Positions 6,461 to 14,711 are shown, numbered from the stretch's first letter. The stretch is 42,153 bases of DNA from Terriglobia bacterium (GCA_020072585.1 JAIQGL010000042.1:1-42153), one strand, 5' to 3'. Made by a program: numbers and translations. Notes: generated from the letters alone by a model not told the origin.

Positions 6461-7885
6461 TTATTTTCCGGGCTTGGCGCGCTCTTCCCGGCGTTCCGCA
6501 GCCCAGCCCTCTTTGGTGATCTGGCGTGTACGGCCCAGGGCCAGAGCGTCAGCAGGAACGGGATCGGTGATGGTTGATCCAGCAGCCACATAAGCGCCTT
6601 TGCCGATGCGTACCGGCGCCACCAGCGTGGAATCACTCCCGATGAAAGCTCCATCTTCAATCACAGTCACATGCTTGTTCACGCCATCGTAATTGCAGGT
6701 GATAGTTCCAGCGCCAACGTTGACTCCAGAGCCGATCTCGGAATCGCCAAGGTAGGTGAGGTGATTGGCTTTGGAACCGCGGCCGAGCCGGGTCTTCTTG
6801 GTCTCAACAAAGTTCCCCACATGAGCGCCTTCGCCGATCTCGCTCCCCGGACGAATGTGAGAATAGGGACCCAGCTGCGCTCCTGCGGCAATGCTGGATT
6901 GATCAATAATGCATCCCGGCCTGATCAGGACATTGTCGGCGATCTGTGAATCACTGATGACGCTGAACGATCGTATGCGGCAATCTGAGCCGATGCATGT
7001 CCGGCCAAGCAACTGGACGAATGGCTCAAGAATGGTGTCCGCGCCAATCTCAACATCGGGATCAATCACACAAGTTTCCGGACGATAGATGCTCACGCCC
7101 GCAGCCATCAGGTCATTGCATTTTCGCGCGCGCAAAGTGGCATCAAGAGAAGACAGCTCAGCCAGTGTGTTTGCGCCCAGGACTTCTGCCGCGTCAGCGG
7201 CTTTCAGTGCTATCACTTTGGTCTTGCTCTTGACCAGCAGTGCGGCCATATCAGTGAGATATAGCTCGCCATGGACATTGGCTGTGGTAAGGCGGTCAAT
7301 ATTGGCGAACAGAGGCCGTGTGGCAAAAGCGTAAATGCCGGAGTTGATCTCGCGTTCTTTTTGCTGCGATTTGCTGAGCGCCTTCTGCTCCACAATGGCC
7401 TTTACGCGATCACTGTCTGCGCTGGTGCGGATGACACGGCCGTAACCAAAGGGATCGGGCGGTTCGGCGGTAAGAATCGTCATGGCCGCTTTTTTAGCCA
7501 GATGAAAGTCGCGCAAACGGGCAATGGTTTCCGGCCGGATCAATGGTACGTCACCGGAAAGCACCAGAATATTTTGGTATCCAGCCACCTGTTCGCGGGC
7601 GCACATGATCGCGTGCCCTGTGCCGCGCTGGTCGGCTTGCAGGACAAATTTCACGCCCATGGGTTCCACGGCGGCGCGCACGTTCTCAGTCTGGTGGCCG
7701 GTGATTACGTGGATATTCTCAGCCGGTACAATCTGCTGCGCTGCCCGGATCACATGCGCCAGCAGCGGCTGTCCGGCGATTTCATGCAGCACCTTGGCGC
7801 GTTTTGATTTCAGGCGAGTGCCCTTGCCTGCCGCCATGATCACAATGGCAAAATCGCTGGCGCCAGTCATTGCTTGCTTATCCAT
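6461..7885 (-). CDS. glmU: Bifunctional GlmU (uridyltransferase/acetyltransferase)
   Basis: GlmU acetylates glucosamine-1-phosphate and then couples it to UTP, giving UDP-GlcNAc for peptidoglycan and lipid A. The 474-aa protein has the N-terminal nucleotidyltransferase domain with AAGKGTRLKSKRAKVLH (about residues 18-34), LSGDVPLI and the conserved NVHGELYLTD segment, and a C-terminal left-handed beta helix with GNFVETKKTRLGRGSKANHLTYLGD (acetyltransferase active site with the catalytic His) and NVGAGTITCNYDG. Start at 7885 is ATG with no clear Shine-Dalgarno; an in-frame ATG five codons later is an alternative. It is the last gene of a leftward operon, 44 bp after yvcK. Confidence 0.96.
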   Translation of the reverse strand: MDKQAMTGASDFAIVIMAAGKGTRLKSKRAKVLHEIAGQPLLAHVIRAAQQIVPAENIHVITGHQTENVRAAVEPMGVKFVLQADQRGTGHAIMCAREQVAGYQNILVLSGDVPLIRPETIARLRDFHLAKKAAMTILTAEPPDPFGYGRVIRTSADSDRVKAIVEQKALSKSQQKEREINSGIYAFATRPLFANIDRLTTANVHGELYLTDMAALLVKSKTKVIALKAADAAEVLGANTLAELSSLDATLRARKCNDLMAAGVSIYRPETCVIDPDVEIGADTILEPFVQLLGRTCIGSDCRIRSFSVISDSQIADNVLIRPGCIIDQSSIAAGAQLGPYSHIRPGSEIGEGAHVGNFVETKKTRLGRGSKANHLTYLGDSEIGSGVNVGAGTITCNYDGVNKHVTVIEDGAFIGSDSTLVAPVRIGKGAYVAAGSTITDPVPADALALGRTRQITKEGWAAERREERAKPGK

Positions 7886-7929
7886 GTTTGTTGAGCCGAT
7901 GTTGGTTTGGGCGTATTAGGCATGAAGCA

Positions 7930-8991
7930 TCATCTTAAAGCTTGCGGGGCCAAATCGGGAGTGCGGTCCTTCGAATTTGCCAGACGCATAATCTCCTGGC
8001 AGAGCAGCTCCGTGGCATGGCGGGCAAAGTGGCTTTCCAGGATAAAGTTCCCGGCAATGCACTTTACGCCGAGTTTTTCAATGGCGGGAATGTCCGCTTC
8101 CACCTGTTCGGCGTGCTCTCCCGCATAGCGTTCTCTCATGCTGGCTGAAACGGGCGCAGAATTCACCAGAGCGTAGTCAAAAATCTTGCGCGGGGAATGG
8201 TCATTGATCGCCTTGATGTGATCAGAGGCCTTCATGTTGAGGCTCTCATTCGCTTCCGTCATCAGGTTGCAGATAAAAACTTTTACGGCGCGCGAGTCAG
8301 CAATCGTTTCAGGAATGCCGCGCACGAGCAAATTAGTGACCAGGCTGGTGAAGAGTGAACCCGGCCCTATGGTGATAACGTCGGCTGCGGCAATGGCAGC
8401 AAGCGCCTGCGGCAGCGGCTCAGGATTGGCGGGCACCATGTGGAGTTCGATGATCCGCCGCTGGCTGGCATTGATATTGGTTTCACCCAGCACATGTGAG
8501 CCGTCGTCCATGATGGCTTCAAGCTGGACGTTGGCCGAAGTAGCAGGGAGTATGTGGCCGCGTGTGGCCAGGATTTCTGAGGCTTCCTTTACGGCGACGG
8601 CAAAGTCACCGGTCATGGCCGTGAGCGCAGCCAGAAATAAATTGCCGAAGTTATGTCCCTCAAGATCGCCGGAGCTGGAAAAACGGAATTGAAAGAGTTT
8701 GGAGATCAGGTTCTCATCTTCAGAGAGTGCAACCAGGCAGTTGCGGACATCGCCCGGCGGAAGCATTCCAAGTTCGCGCCGCAGGCGCCCGCTGGAACCG
8801 CCATCGTCACTCACGGTGACCAGCGCTGTAAGGTCAGAGATAAACGGGCCCGCTGGCGGCTCTTCACCGGCGCGCACGGTGTACTGCTTCAGGCCCTTGA
8901 GAAGAGTGGACAAGCCAGTGCCGCCACCGATGGCGACGACACGAATTCCCCTGGCTGAGCGGCCACGGTTCTGCTCTGCTGGGGACGGCAT
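7930..8991 (-). CDS. YvcK-family gluconeogenesis/envelope factor
   Basis: A 353-aa CofD-like Rossmann protein of the YvcK family. B. subtilis YvcK is needed for growth on gluconeogenic carbon and for normal cell shape, and members bind UDP-sugars such as UDP-GlcNAc. Visible motifs: IGGGTGLSTLLKGLK at about 22-36, VSDDGGSSGRLR, LPPGDVRNCLVAL, GHNFGNLFLAALT and IGPGSLFTSL. No membrane segment. It starts 9 nt after the stop of the TPR gene and ends 44 nt before glmU, so the putative UDP-GlcNAc sensor and the UDP-GlcNAc producer are cotranscribed. RapZ and WhiA, its usual neighbours in Firmicutes, are not here. Confidence 0.93.
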   Translation of the reverse strand: MPSPAEQNRGRSARGIRVVAIGGGTGLSTLLKGLKQYTVRAGEEPPAGPFISDLTALVTVSDDGGSSGRLRRELGMLPPGDVRNCLVALSEDENLISKLFQFRFSSSGDLEGHNFGNLFLAALTAMTGDFAVAVKEASEILATRGHILPATSANVQLEAIMDDGSHVLGETNINASQRRIIELHMVPANPEPLPQALAAIAAADVITIGPGSLFTSLVTNLLVRGIPETIADSRAVKVFICNLMTEANESLNMKASDHIKAINDHSPRKIFDYALVNSAPVSASMRERYAGEHAEQVEADIPAIEKLGVKCIAGNFILESHFARHATELLCQEIMRLANSKDRTPDLAPQALR

Positions 8992-9000
8992 GTGCTTGGC

Positions 9001-9654
9001 TTAGCGTTTCCTTTGTTCAGAACTTGATGGGGGCGGATCTGTAGGCTCAGGATACAGCAATTCAGTGAATCGCGGATCGTCAGCCATATTCTGGAAGTCT
9101 GAGTCATTTCGCGCCTGGAAGCGGTTCTGCGGATTCAGACGAATGGCTTCACCAAGGTTCTTCAATGAGCTTTCCACCTGGCCGGTGAGGCAATCAACCA
9201 CGGCCATGCCGTAGTAAGCAAAGTCAGCCTTGGCATTCTGTTTAAGTATCTTCTCCATGTGGCCGCGTGACTGATCGAACTGGCCGGAATTCATGAGAGA
9301 CACGGCATAGTCAAAATGCTCTTCGTGCGTTTTGAAGCTGGTGGAAGCGCCGGCAAGCTGCTGGTTGCACAGGTTCAGATGGACGCGGGCACGGTCAATC
9401 AGCGCTGTTTGAGCGCCGGCAATGATCTTTTCCAGCAGACCCTTGGCTTTCTCGAATTTATGCTCCTGCATGGCCCTCAGAGCGGTCTCATAGTTTTGCA
9501 CAGCCTGTGCAAAACCAGGGTCTTCCTTAAAAGTCGGCTTGGGCTGCGGGGCAGGTGGTTTCTTCCCAGACATCGTCGTTCTATTCCTAATCGCTTGTGT
9601 TTCCTGAGGTTTAGCAGGCGAACGTTTAAGACTTCCTGCCGTTTTTTTCTTCAT
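9001..9654 (-). CDS. TPR-repeat protein, first gene of the glmU operon
   Basis: A 217-aa soluble protein with a Lys/Pro-rich N-terminus (residues 1-45), then helical pairs typical of tetratricopeptide repeats: AVQNYETALRAMQEHKFEKAKGLLEKI, HFDYAVSLMNSGQFDQSRGHMEKI and DFAYYGMAVVDCLTGQVESSLKNL, plus LGEAIRLNPQNRFQARND. No signal peptide or membrane segment. The ATG at 9652-9654 has AAGGAA 10 nt upstream; an in-frame ATG at residue 28 is an alternative. A strong promoter (9762-9790) lies about 100 nt upstream. It probably acts as a protein-interaction scaffold; its role beside yvcK and glmU is unknown. Confidence 0.85.
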   Translation of the reverse strand: MKKKTAGSLKRSPAKPQETQAIRNRTTMSGKKPPAPQPKPTFKEDPGFAQAVQNYETALRAMQEHKFEKAKGLLEKIIAGAQTALIDRARVHLNLCNQQLAGASTSFKTHEEHFDYAVSLMNSGQFDQSRGHMEKILKQNAKADFAYYGMAVVDCLTGQVESSLKNLGEAIRLNPQNRFQARNDSDFQNMADDPRFTELLYPEPTDPPPSSSEQRKR

Positions 9655-9738
9655 TCTATTGTTTCCTTGCGGCCCGAGTCGGAATAGCGATGAATACAGG
9701 CTGTGGAAATCGGAAGATCAGCTATCCCGCCAGCGACA

Positions 9739-9761
9739 GGGCTGCTTAAGGGGTGCAGCCC
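9739..9761. other. 7-bp hairpin at the 5' end of the TPR-yvcK-glmU mRNA
   Basis: GGGCTGC (9739-9745) and GCAGCCC (9755-9761) pair perfectly around a 9-nt loop. It starts next to the predicted transcription start of the leftward operon, so it would form the very 5' end of the leader and could stabilise the mRNA. It also lies downstream of the gene at 9811-10257, but has no U tract in that direction. Confidence 0.45.
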
Positions 9762-9790
9762 TTTATACGCAGAAATTCTGGACGCGTCAA
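9762..9790 (-). promoter_or_regulatory. Sigma-70 promoter of the TPR-yvcK-glmU operon
   Basis: On the minus strand TTGACG (9790-9785) and TATAAA (9767-9762) are 17 bp apart, each matching the consensus at 5 of 6 positions. The start of transcription would be near 9755, giving a leader of about 100 nt to the ATG at 9654. Confidence 0.75.
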
Positions 9791-9810
9791 CTGCACCAAA
9801 TTTTGTGCAA

Positions 9811-10257
9811 CTAATTTATCGGAGGGACGTTCTGAAGGTCAACCAACTTATAGTCGCCATGGATGATGCCGTCACGGATCATCTTGGCTGACCAGCCCTT
9901 CTTTGACTGCCGATAAGAATAGAGAGCTTCCTGAATGCAGGTACCGCAGTAAGCGCCGTGCGTGCTTTCAAAGCAGCTGCGCAGACTTGAGTGGCCGTGG
10001 CTGCGGTCACAATAGCAATAGCACGGCATCTGGTACAGAATTGAGGAGACTTTGGCGGCAGCTTTGTATGATTCCGTCTGGGCCGGTGCAATCAGGCCCT
10101 GAGGCGTGAGGTCCTTCTGCGTGACCAAGGGCGGTAGCTTGGTAGCTGCGGATGGAGCCGCGGGATGGAATGCTGGAACAGCCGGCTGCTGGTTCAATTG
10201 CGCATGAGTCATGGCAGCAGCAAGAAGAATCGCGAGCACACCCAGAAAATGCTTCAT
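9811..10257 (-). CDS. Secreted PCYCGC-motif-like protein
   Basis: A 148-aa exported protein: signal peptide at residues 1-20 (MKHFLGVLAILLAAAMTHAQ), a Pro/Ala-rich linker to about 60, then a Cys-rich domain with PCYCYCDR (78-85; Cys79, 81 and 83), a His-containing SHGHSSLRSC segment (Cys95) and YCGTC (Cys104, Cys107). The layout resembles the PCYCGC-motif family of bacterial secreted or lipoproteins, whose role is unknown; clustered Cys and His suggest metal binding. Start is supported by TAGGAG 6 nt upstream. It is divergent from lepB with about 100 bp between the starts; lepB's -10 element TATAAT (10324-10329) sits in this gap. Confidence 0.85.
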   Translation of the reverse strand: MKHFLGVLAILLAAAMTHAQLNQQPAVPAFHPAAPSAATKLPPLVTQKDLTPQGLIAPAQTESYKAAAKVSSILYQMPCYCYCDRSHGHSSLRSCFESTHGAYCGTCIQEALYSYRQSKKGWSAKMIRDGIIHGDYKLVDLQNVPPIN

Positions 10258-10357
10258 ATCGCTCCTATTTTACTCCAGAACAGGCATACTCTGAAATGGA
10301 AACCATGCCGCCTTTAAACTACGTATAATCTAGGAGTACCGATTCGGGAGAGAGTGA

Positions 10358-10939
10358 ATGGAGATGCCCGACCAACCTACGACGCAGGTCCAGCCAGAGG
10401 CGGCGCCTCCGGCATCCGAACCTGATTATCTACGCACGTTGCGTACATGGATGCGCGACCTCTTCTTCTGTATCGTCGTTTCATTTTTCATTATTCTATT
10501 TGTGTATCAGCCAGTGAGGGTAGAAGGCGGCAGCATGGAGCCCGGCCTGGAAGACCAGGAGCGGATCTTCATCAACAAACTCGTGTATCGCCTGGAGAGC
10601 ATTGAACGCGGCGACATTATTGTTTTTCGCTATCCGCGGGACACGCATAAAAGTTTCATCAAACGTGTGATCGGCCTGCCCGGGGACCATATTTATATCG
10701 CATCTGGCCACGTGTTCGTAAACGGCAACCAACTATTGGAGCCCTACGTCCCTTCTGATTACCAGGATGCGAGATCGTTTGCAGAAATCGTAGTGCCCAA
10801 CAGTGCCTATTTTGTTCTGGGCGATCATCGCTCCATGTCCAATGACAGCCGCGAGTTTGGCCCGGTAATGCACGGTTACATTTATGGCAAGGCCGTCTTT
10901 GGCTATTGGCCCATGGAGAAACTGGGAATTCTTCACTAA
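10358..10939 (+). CDS. lepB: Signal peptidase I
   Basis: Type I leader peptidase that cleaves signal peptides of exported proteins at the outer face of the inner membrane. The 193-aa protein has one N-terminal membrane helix (about 33-51, FFCIVVSFFIILFVYQPV) and the Ser/Lys dyad: Ser59 in EGGSMEP and Lys102 in FIKRVIGLPGD. The later boxes GDHRSMSNDSREFG (155-168) and GKAVFGYWP are present. GGGAGAG precedes the ATG with a normal spacing, and TATAAT lies at 10324-10329, though no good -35 is visible. A second in-frame ATG is at codon 3. Only 7 nt separate its stop from the downstream CMD-family gene. Confidence 0.95.
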   Translation: MEMPDQPTTQVQPEAAPPASEPDYLRTLRTWMRDLFFCIVVSFFIILFVYQPVRVEGGSMEPGLEDQERIFINKLVYRLESIERGDIIVFRYPRDTHKSFIKRVIGLPGDHIYIASGHVFVNGNQLLEPYVPSDYQDARSFAEIVVPNSAYFVLGDHRSMSNDSREFGPVMHGYIYGKAVFGYWPMEKLGILH

Positions 10940-10946
10940 ACAAACG

Positions 10947-11465
10947 ATGCTTACGAAGCTCAAGGTTTTTCTGATCCGCAAACTGGCCAGAAAACGGCTG
11001 GGAAAAGATATCGCGCCACTGAACACCATCGCCACCAATCCTGACGTTCTGGTGGCTTACGCCAGGTTCGGTATGGCCCTGGACAAGACCACCTTTGTCC
11101 CGGCGAAGTTAAAAGTGCTGGGGCAGATACGCGCGGCCAAACTGGTAGAGTGCCCTTTTTGAATTGACATCAACTCTGCCGGGGGCAGACGCACGGGCAT
11201 CAGCGACGATCAGATCAGGAACTTGAACTGGTATCCGGAGAGCGATCTGTTTACGTCCGATGAAAAACTGGTACTGGAACTGGCGGACGCCATCACCGCT
11301 ACACCTGCAAAAGTTACACCGGAGTTGCGTGAGCGCTTGCAGAAGCGATTTTCAACGCCGCAACTGGTAGAACTGGCCGCAGCCATTGCGTGGGAGAATT
11401 ACCGGGCCCGTTCCAACCGGGTCTTTGGCTTCGGTAGTGAAGGGTTCTATAAGCCAGCAGGCTAG
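10947..11465 (+). CDS. CMD/AhpD-like selenoprotein candidate (CxxU)
   Basis: One continuous reading frame of 173 codons interrupted only by an in-frame TGA at 11160-11162 (codon 72). Before it the protein reads AKLKVLGQIRAAKLVECPF and directly after it IDINSAGGRRTGISDDQIR, then TSDEKLVLELADAITA, which is the carboxymuconolactone decarboxylase/AhpD-like fold. In this family the motif is CPFC followed by ID; here the second Cys is TGA, so C69-P-F-U72 with selenocysteine is the simplest reading. A hairpin fitting a bacterial SECIS lies at 11175-11189. AhpD relatives are thiol-based peroxidase partners, and CxxU members of this fold are known in bacteria. The start 7 nt after lepB lacks a clear Shine-Dalgarno and may be translationally coupled. 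Its stop overlaps the stop of the converging DUF2442 gene (CTAG). Alternative: a nonsense mutation or base error in a TGC/TGT Cys codon. Confidence 0.75.
11175..11189 (+). promoter_or_regulatory. SECIS-like hairpin after the in-frame UGA
   Basis: TCTGCC (11175-11180) and GGCAGA (11184-11189) form a perfect 6-bp stem with a GGG loop, or a 5-bp stem with a CGGGG loop. The apical Gs lie about 19-21 nt after the UGA, within the range known for bacterial SECIS elements, which need a G at the start of the apical loop for SelB binding. The arms use the codons GGG and AGA, unusual choices for a GC-rich gene that would be explained by pairing. Confidence 0.6.
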
Positions 11466-11875
11466 CCTTTAGCAACTTTCTTAGGTCTTCCGCCCAGTTT
11501 TCCGTTTGCCCTCGAAGCCGCCTTCTTGGCAGCGCTCCGGGACTGGCCGCCGGTTTGACCAAGTCTTGATGCCATCCACTTTCTGGAGCCAAGAAGGCCT
11601 TCCAAGAGGCCCGGCACGTAGAGATCCGCATCCAGTTTGGGAAAATGGATGCCAAAGCCGGATGGGGTAATCTCAATTTCCTCGAGCTGAGATGGTCTGG
11701 CATTTTCGAAACCCTGAGCGTCCTGTGGTGAAAGACTTAGAGTCAGTTTTGAGCTTAGATTTATTACAATGCGCCCGCTCCTGCGATCATAATGCGCAGA
11801 GACAGCCCGGGGATTCGATGCCTGCAGGTTCTTAGCACGCTGGTTTGCTATTTTGAAATCATCACGCGATGCCAT
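11462..11875 (-). CDS. DUF2442 domain protein
   Basis: A 137-aa protein. The central part (about residues 24-105) fits DUF2442: SAHYDRRSGRIVINLSSKLTLSLSPQDAQGFENARPSQLEEIEITPSGFGIHFPKLDADLYVPGLLEGLLG, a small beta-rich domain. The C-terminus is a basic tail rich in Lys, Arg, Ala and Gly that could bind nucleic acid. A strong Shine-Dalgarno (GGGAGGAA) lies before the ATG inside the end of the DUF4160 gene, which overlaps by 14 bp, so the two are one coupled unit. DUF4160/DUF2442 pairs are common and have been suggested as toxin-antitoxin-like modules; which would be the antitoxin is not established. Confidence 0.85.
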   Translation of the reverse strand: MASRDDFKIANQRAKNLQASNPRAVSAHYDRRSGRIVINLSSKLTLSLSPQDAQGFENARPSQLEEIEITPSGFGIHFPKLDADLYVPGLLEGLLGSRKWMASRLGQTGGQSRSAAKKAASRANGKLGGRPKKVAKG

Positions 11876-12110
11876 GAATTTCCTCCCATGACCGGCAAAG
11901 CTCTTCCAGATGCTTTGTCAAAACGGTTTGAATGTGCGAAAGTTCCCGCCTGGAAAAGCCATAGTTCTCACGCAGTTCCGCCGGTCCAGCCGCACAGTTC
12001 AGATTGAATACTGCCTCAGAGCCGCGTCCGATCACATGCACGTGGGCCGGCCGGTGATCGTTCAAATAGATCACCACACGCAGTCCACTAAATCTGAGGA
12101 CCGTTGGCAT
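11862..12110 (-). CDS. DUF4160 domain protein
   Basis: An 82-aa protein covering the whole DUF4160 domain: MPTVLRFSGLRVVIYLNDHRPAHVHV (first strands with the HxHV signature at 23-26), then EAVFNLN, then two helices in SRRELSHIQTVLTKHLEELCRSWEEIHG. The HxH with nearby Arg could be a metal or catalytic site, but no activity is established for the family. It is the first gene of the pair with DUF2442. The ATG has no Shine-Dalgarno; TACAAT lies 7 nt upstream on the minus strand, so the message may be leaderless. A long inverted repeat (12123-12152) covers the promoter region. Confidence 0.85.
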   Translation of the reverse strand: MPTVLRFSGLRVVIYLNDHRPAHVHVIGRGSEAVFNLNCAAGPAELRENYGFSRRELSHIQTVLTKHLEELCRSWEEIHGIA

Positions 12111-12122
12111 TTCATTGATTGT

Positions 12123-12152
12123 ATAATAAACCTAAACGGTTGGGTTTATTAT
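12123..12152. promoter_or_regulatory. Inverted repeat over the DUF4160 promoter
   Basis: ATAATAAACC (12123-12132) and GGTTTATTAT (12143-12152) are exact reverse complements with a 10-bp spacer, so the arms are 20 bp (about two helical turns) apart centre to centre. It lies 13 to 42 bp upstream of the DUF4160 ATG, between that gene and the end of the ADOP gene. The placement fits an operator for autoregulation of the DUF4160/DUF2442 pair; it lacks a U tract for termination. Confidence 0.6.
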
Positions 12153-12173
12153 TGCAGGCATTAAAAAGGCTGT

Positions 12174-14642
12174 TTATTCGCTGCGCAGCGAGATCATGGG
12201 GTCAATGCGGGCCGCACGACGAGCGGGAACGTAACTGGCGAACAAAGCTACCGCCACGAGCAGAATGGCAATAGTTGCGTATGTTATGGGGTCCGTAGCG
12301 GCCACGCCAAACAGGAACACGCTTACTACACGACTGAAGGCAAAGGCAGCCAGCAGGCCTGTCACTACACCAAACAAGGCCAGCACCAGTCCCTGCCGGA
12401 CCACCAGCCGCAGGACGCCGCGCTGCGTTGCGCCCAGCGCCATACGAATGCCGATTTCGCGTGTCCCCTGGCTGACCAGATAGGACATTACGCCGTAAAT
12501 TCCGATCGTCGCCAGAGACAGCGCCAGGCCGGCAAAAACGCCCAATAGGACCGTGGAGAAGCGCCGCCGTGCCAGAGAGCCGGCAATGCGCTGCTCCATG
12601 GTGAGCACGCGGAACATGGGTAGGTCGCGATCGAGTTCGCGCAATTCGTGATTGACTGCGGGCGCAAGCATGGCGGGATCCGTGCTGCTGCGCAGGACCA
12701 CATTCATCGCGTGGCTGATGAACTGGCTTTGCGGCATGTAGAGGGCGATGCGCGAATCGGAATCAAGAGCATCCTGCTTGATGCGGCCCACAACACCCAC
12801 CACGGTGGCCCATTGCGGCTTGGATGCAAGATCGCCAAAGCTGATGCGTTTGCCCAGAGGGTCCTGATTGGGCCAGAGCTGCTGGGCCATGAATTCATCC
12901 ACCAGGAGCACGCGAGGCTTGTCCGCCGTGTCCTGATCATTGAAGAGACGGCCTTTTAGCAGCGGAATCTGCATGGCTTCAAAATAATGTCCGCTGGCAA
13001 TCCGTTCATCGGCATTGATGAAGGTTTCACCCGGCGGAAGAACGCGGCCTTCCACGGTAATCGGCCCCCAGGCAAACATTTCGCTGAGCGGCAGTGAGGA
13101 GATGCCGCCCGCTGCTGTGACTCCCGGCAGACGTTCCAGGCGCTCCCATAGCTGGCGATAGGTAGCGCGCACCAGTTCCGGATCTTTATATTTGTCGCTG
13201 CTCATGGCGAGCTCAAGGGTGAGCACGTTGCTGGGATTGAACCCGGGCGAGACATTTTGCAGGCGTATGAAGCTGCGGAGAAGCAGTCCGGCAACAATCA
13301 GCACGACCACGGAGATGGCGAGTTCAGTGACTACCAGAAGCCGGCGCAGATTGTTGCCGCGTCCCCACATAGCACTGGCGCCCGCGGAGCCGCGATCAGA
13401 ATCTTTCAACACCATATGCAGGTCAGGCCGCGCAACGCGCAAAGCCGGCGCCAATCCAAACAATATCCCCGAGACAACGGAAATCAGCAAGGTAAACAAA
13501 AGTGCGTCACCGCGGACACCGACCTCGCTGAGACGGGGGACGCTTTTGGGGCCAAGGACATGGGTCCAGTGAATGGACACGATCGCCAGCAGGATACCCA
13601 AAATGCCGCCGCCGATTGCCAGCAGAACGCTTTCCGTGAGCAGCTGGCGAATGATGCGTCCGGCGCTGGCGCCAACGGCGGTGCGCACCGCAATTTCTCT
13701 CTGCCTGCCCACAGCGCGAGAGAGAAGAAGATTGGCCACGTTGACGCAGGCAATCAACAGGACGCACGCTACAGCGGCCAGCAGAAGCCATAACGTGTGG
13801 CGCACATTGCCCACTACCTGCTCCAGCAGCGGCAGTATCACAAAAGTAAGTCCGCCATTGGCGGGATAAACTTCCGGATGCGACTGGCGCAGACGCGCTG
13901 TGATGGTGGCCATTTCAGCGCGGGCCTGCTGCAGTGTGACTCCGGGCCGCAGCTTGGCCATGATGTTGTAATCCTCATGCCCCCGTACCTCCTCGGCTCC
14001 AGCAGCGAGCGGCATGGGGATCAGGATGTCCGCCTGGTCTGCGCCATCGAGCGTGGGCAGGACTTCATGCGGCAGGGAATAACTCTTGGGCAGGATTCCA
14101 ACTACTTCATAAAGGTGAGAGTTCACCGTAATCTGGCGGCCCACCATCTGGGGATTGGAGCCATAGCGTCGCGCCCACATGCCATAGCTCAAAACCGCCA
14201 CGTTGGGGCTGCCGAAATGGTCTTCCTCCGGAGTGAAGAGCCTTCCATACAGGGCCTTTGCCCCGGTCATGGACAGCAAATTGCTCGAAACTCTTACCAC
14301 GCCCACGCGTTCGGGCTCGCCATCACCCGTGAGATTGTAGTTGCCGCCAATGGCGAGCGCGACCTGCTCAAATCCATGATGGCCGTTCTTGATGTCAAAA
14401 TACTGTGCCGTGGAAAACCAGTCCTGCGTAATGCCCAGGCCGGGCGAGGTATTCCAGAGAATCACCAAACGGTCAGCGTCTTTATAAGGCAGAGGGTGCA
14501 ATAGCAGCGCGCTGGTGATGCTAAAAATGGCGGTATTCGCGCCAATGCCAATCGCCAGCGACAATACAGCCGCCAGAGTGAATCCGGGGCTCTTCGCGAA
14601 TGCCCGTAGGGCATATCTAAGATCTCGAACGAGCGTTGGCAT
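12174..14642 (-). CDS. ADOP-type duplicated orphan ABC permease
   Basis: An 822-aa inner-membrane protein built from two MacB-PCD/FtsX halves. Each half has a long membrane helix, a large periplasmic domain and then an FtsX helix cluster: [23 protein letters not shown] (about 19-41), a cluster from about 280 to 405 including [25 protein letters not shown], the second half start [19 protein letters not shown] (about 434), and a C-terminal cluster ending in [18 protein letters not shown]. The sequence [26 protein letters not shown] is the MacB-like coupling region. These acidobacterial duplicated permeases occur in many copies without a fused or adjacent ATPase; substrates are unknown. This copy lacks the N-terminal ~60-residue helical domain of the second ADOP here. 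No padR gene precedes it, and GATAAT lies 11 nt before the ATG without a Shine-Dalgarno. Confidence 0.93.
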   Translation of the reverse strand: MPTLVRDLRYALRAFAKSPGFTLAAVLSLAIGIGANTAIFSITSALLLHPLPYKDADRLVILWNTSPGLGITQDWFSTAQYFDIKNGHHGFEQVALAIGGNYNLTGDGEPERVGVVRVSSNLLSMTGAKALYGRLFTPEEDHFGSPNVAVLSYGMWARRYGSNPQMVGRQITVNSHLYEVVGILPKSYSLPHEVLPTLDGADQADILIPMPLAAGAEEVRGHEDYNIMAKLRPGVTLQQARAEMATITARLRQSHPEVYPANGGLTFVILPLLEQVVGNVRHTLWLLLAAVACVLLIACVNVANLLLSRAVGRQREIAVRTAVGASAGRIIRQLLTESVLLAIGGGILGILLAIVSIHWTHVLGPKSVPRLSEVGVRGDALLFTLLISVVSGILFGLAPALRVARPDLHMVLKDSDRGSAGASAMWGRGNNLRRLLVVTELAISVVVLIVAGLLLRSFIRLQNVSPGFNPSNVLTLELAMSSDKYKDPELVRATYRQLWERLERLPGVTAAGGISSLPLSEMFAWGPITVEGRVLPPGETFINADERIASGHYFEAMQIPLLKGRLFNDQDTADKPRVLLVDEFMAQQLWPNQDPLGKRISFGDLASKPQWATVVGVVGRIKQDALDSDSRIALYMPQSQFISHAMNVVLRSSTDPAMLAPAVNHELRELDRDLPMFRVLTMEQRIAGSLARRRFSTVLLGVFAGLALSLATIGIYGVMSYLVSQGTREIGIRMALGATQRGVLRLVVRQGLVLALFGVVTGLLAAFAFSRVVSVFLFGVAATDPITYATIAILLVAVALFASYVPARRAARIDPMISLRSE

Positions 14643-14711
14643 GGCAACGGGAAATTATCCTACCATGCACTGTTGCCTCCCGCCCATCACGTGTTTCCCT
14701 TATGAAATGTG

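Noticed and set aside
11164-11169. Perfect TTGACA as a promoter -35
   Set aside because: It is inside the conserved CMD coding region directly after the TGA, and no -10 at proper spacing leads to a gene.
11223-11465. Separate small gene restarting at TTG after the TGA
   Set aside because: It has no ribosome binding site and is only the C-terminal half of the CMD fold in the same frame as the part before the TGA; readthrough as Sec explains it better.
13797-14504. Long antisense frame (235 codons) across the ADOP gene
   Set aside because: It is a shadow of the GC-rich coding strand; the ADOP frame is clearly real and the antisense translation has no domain pattern.
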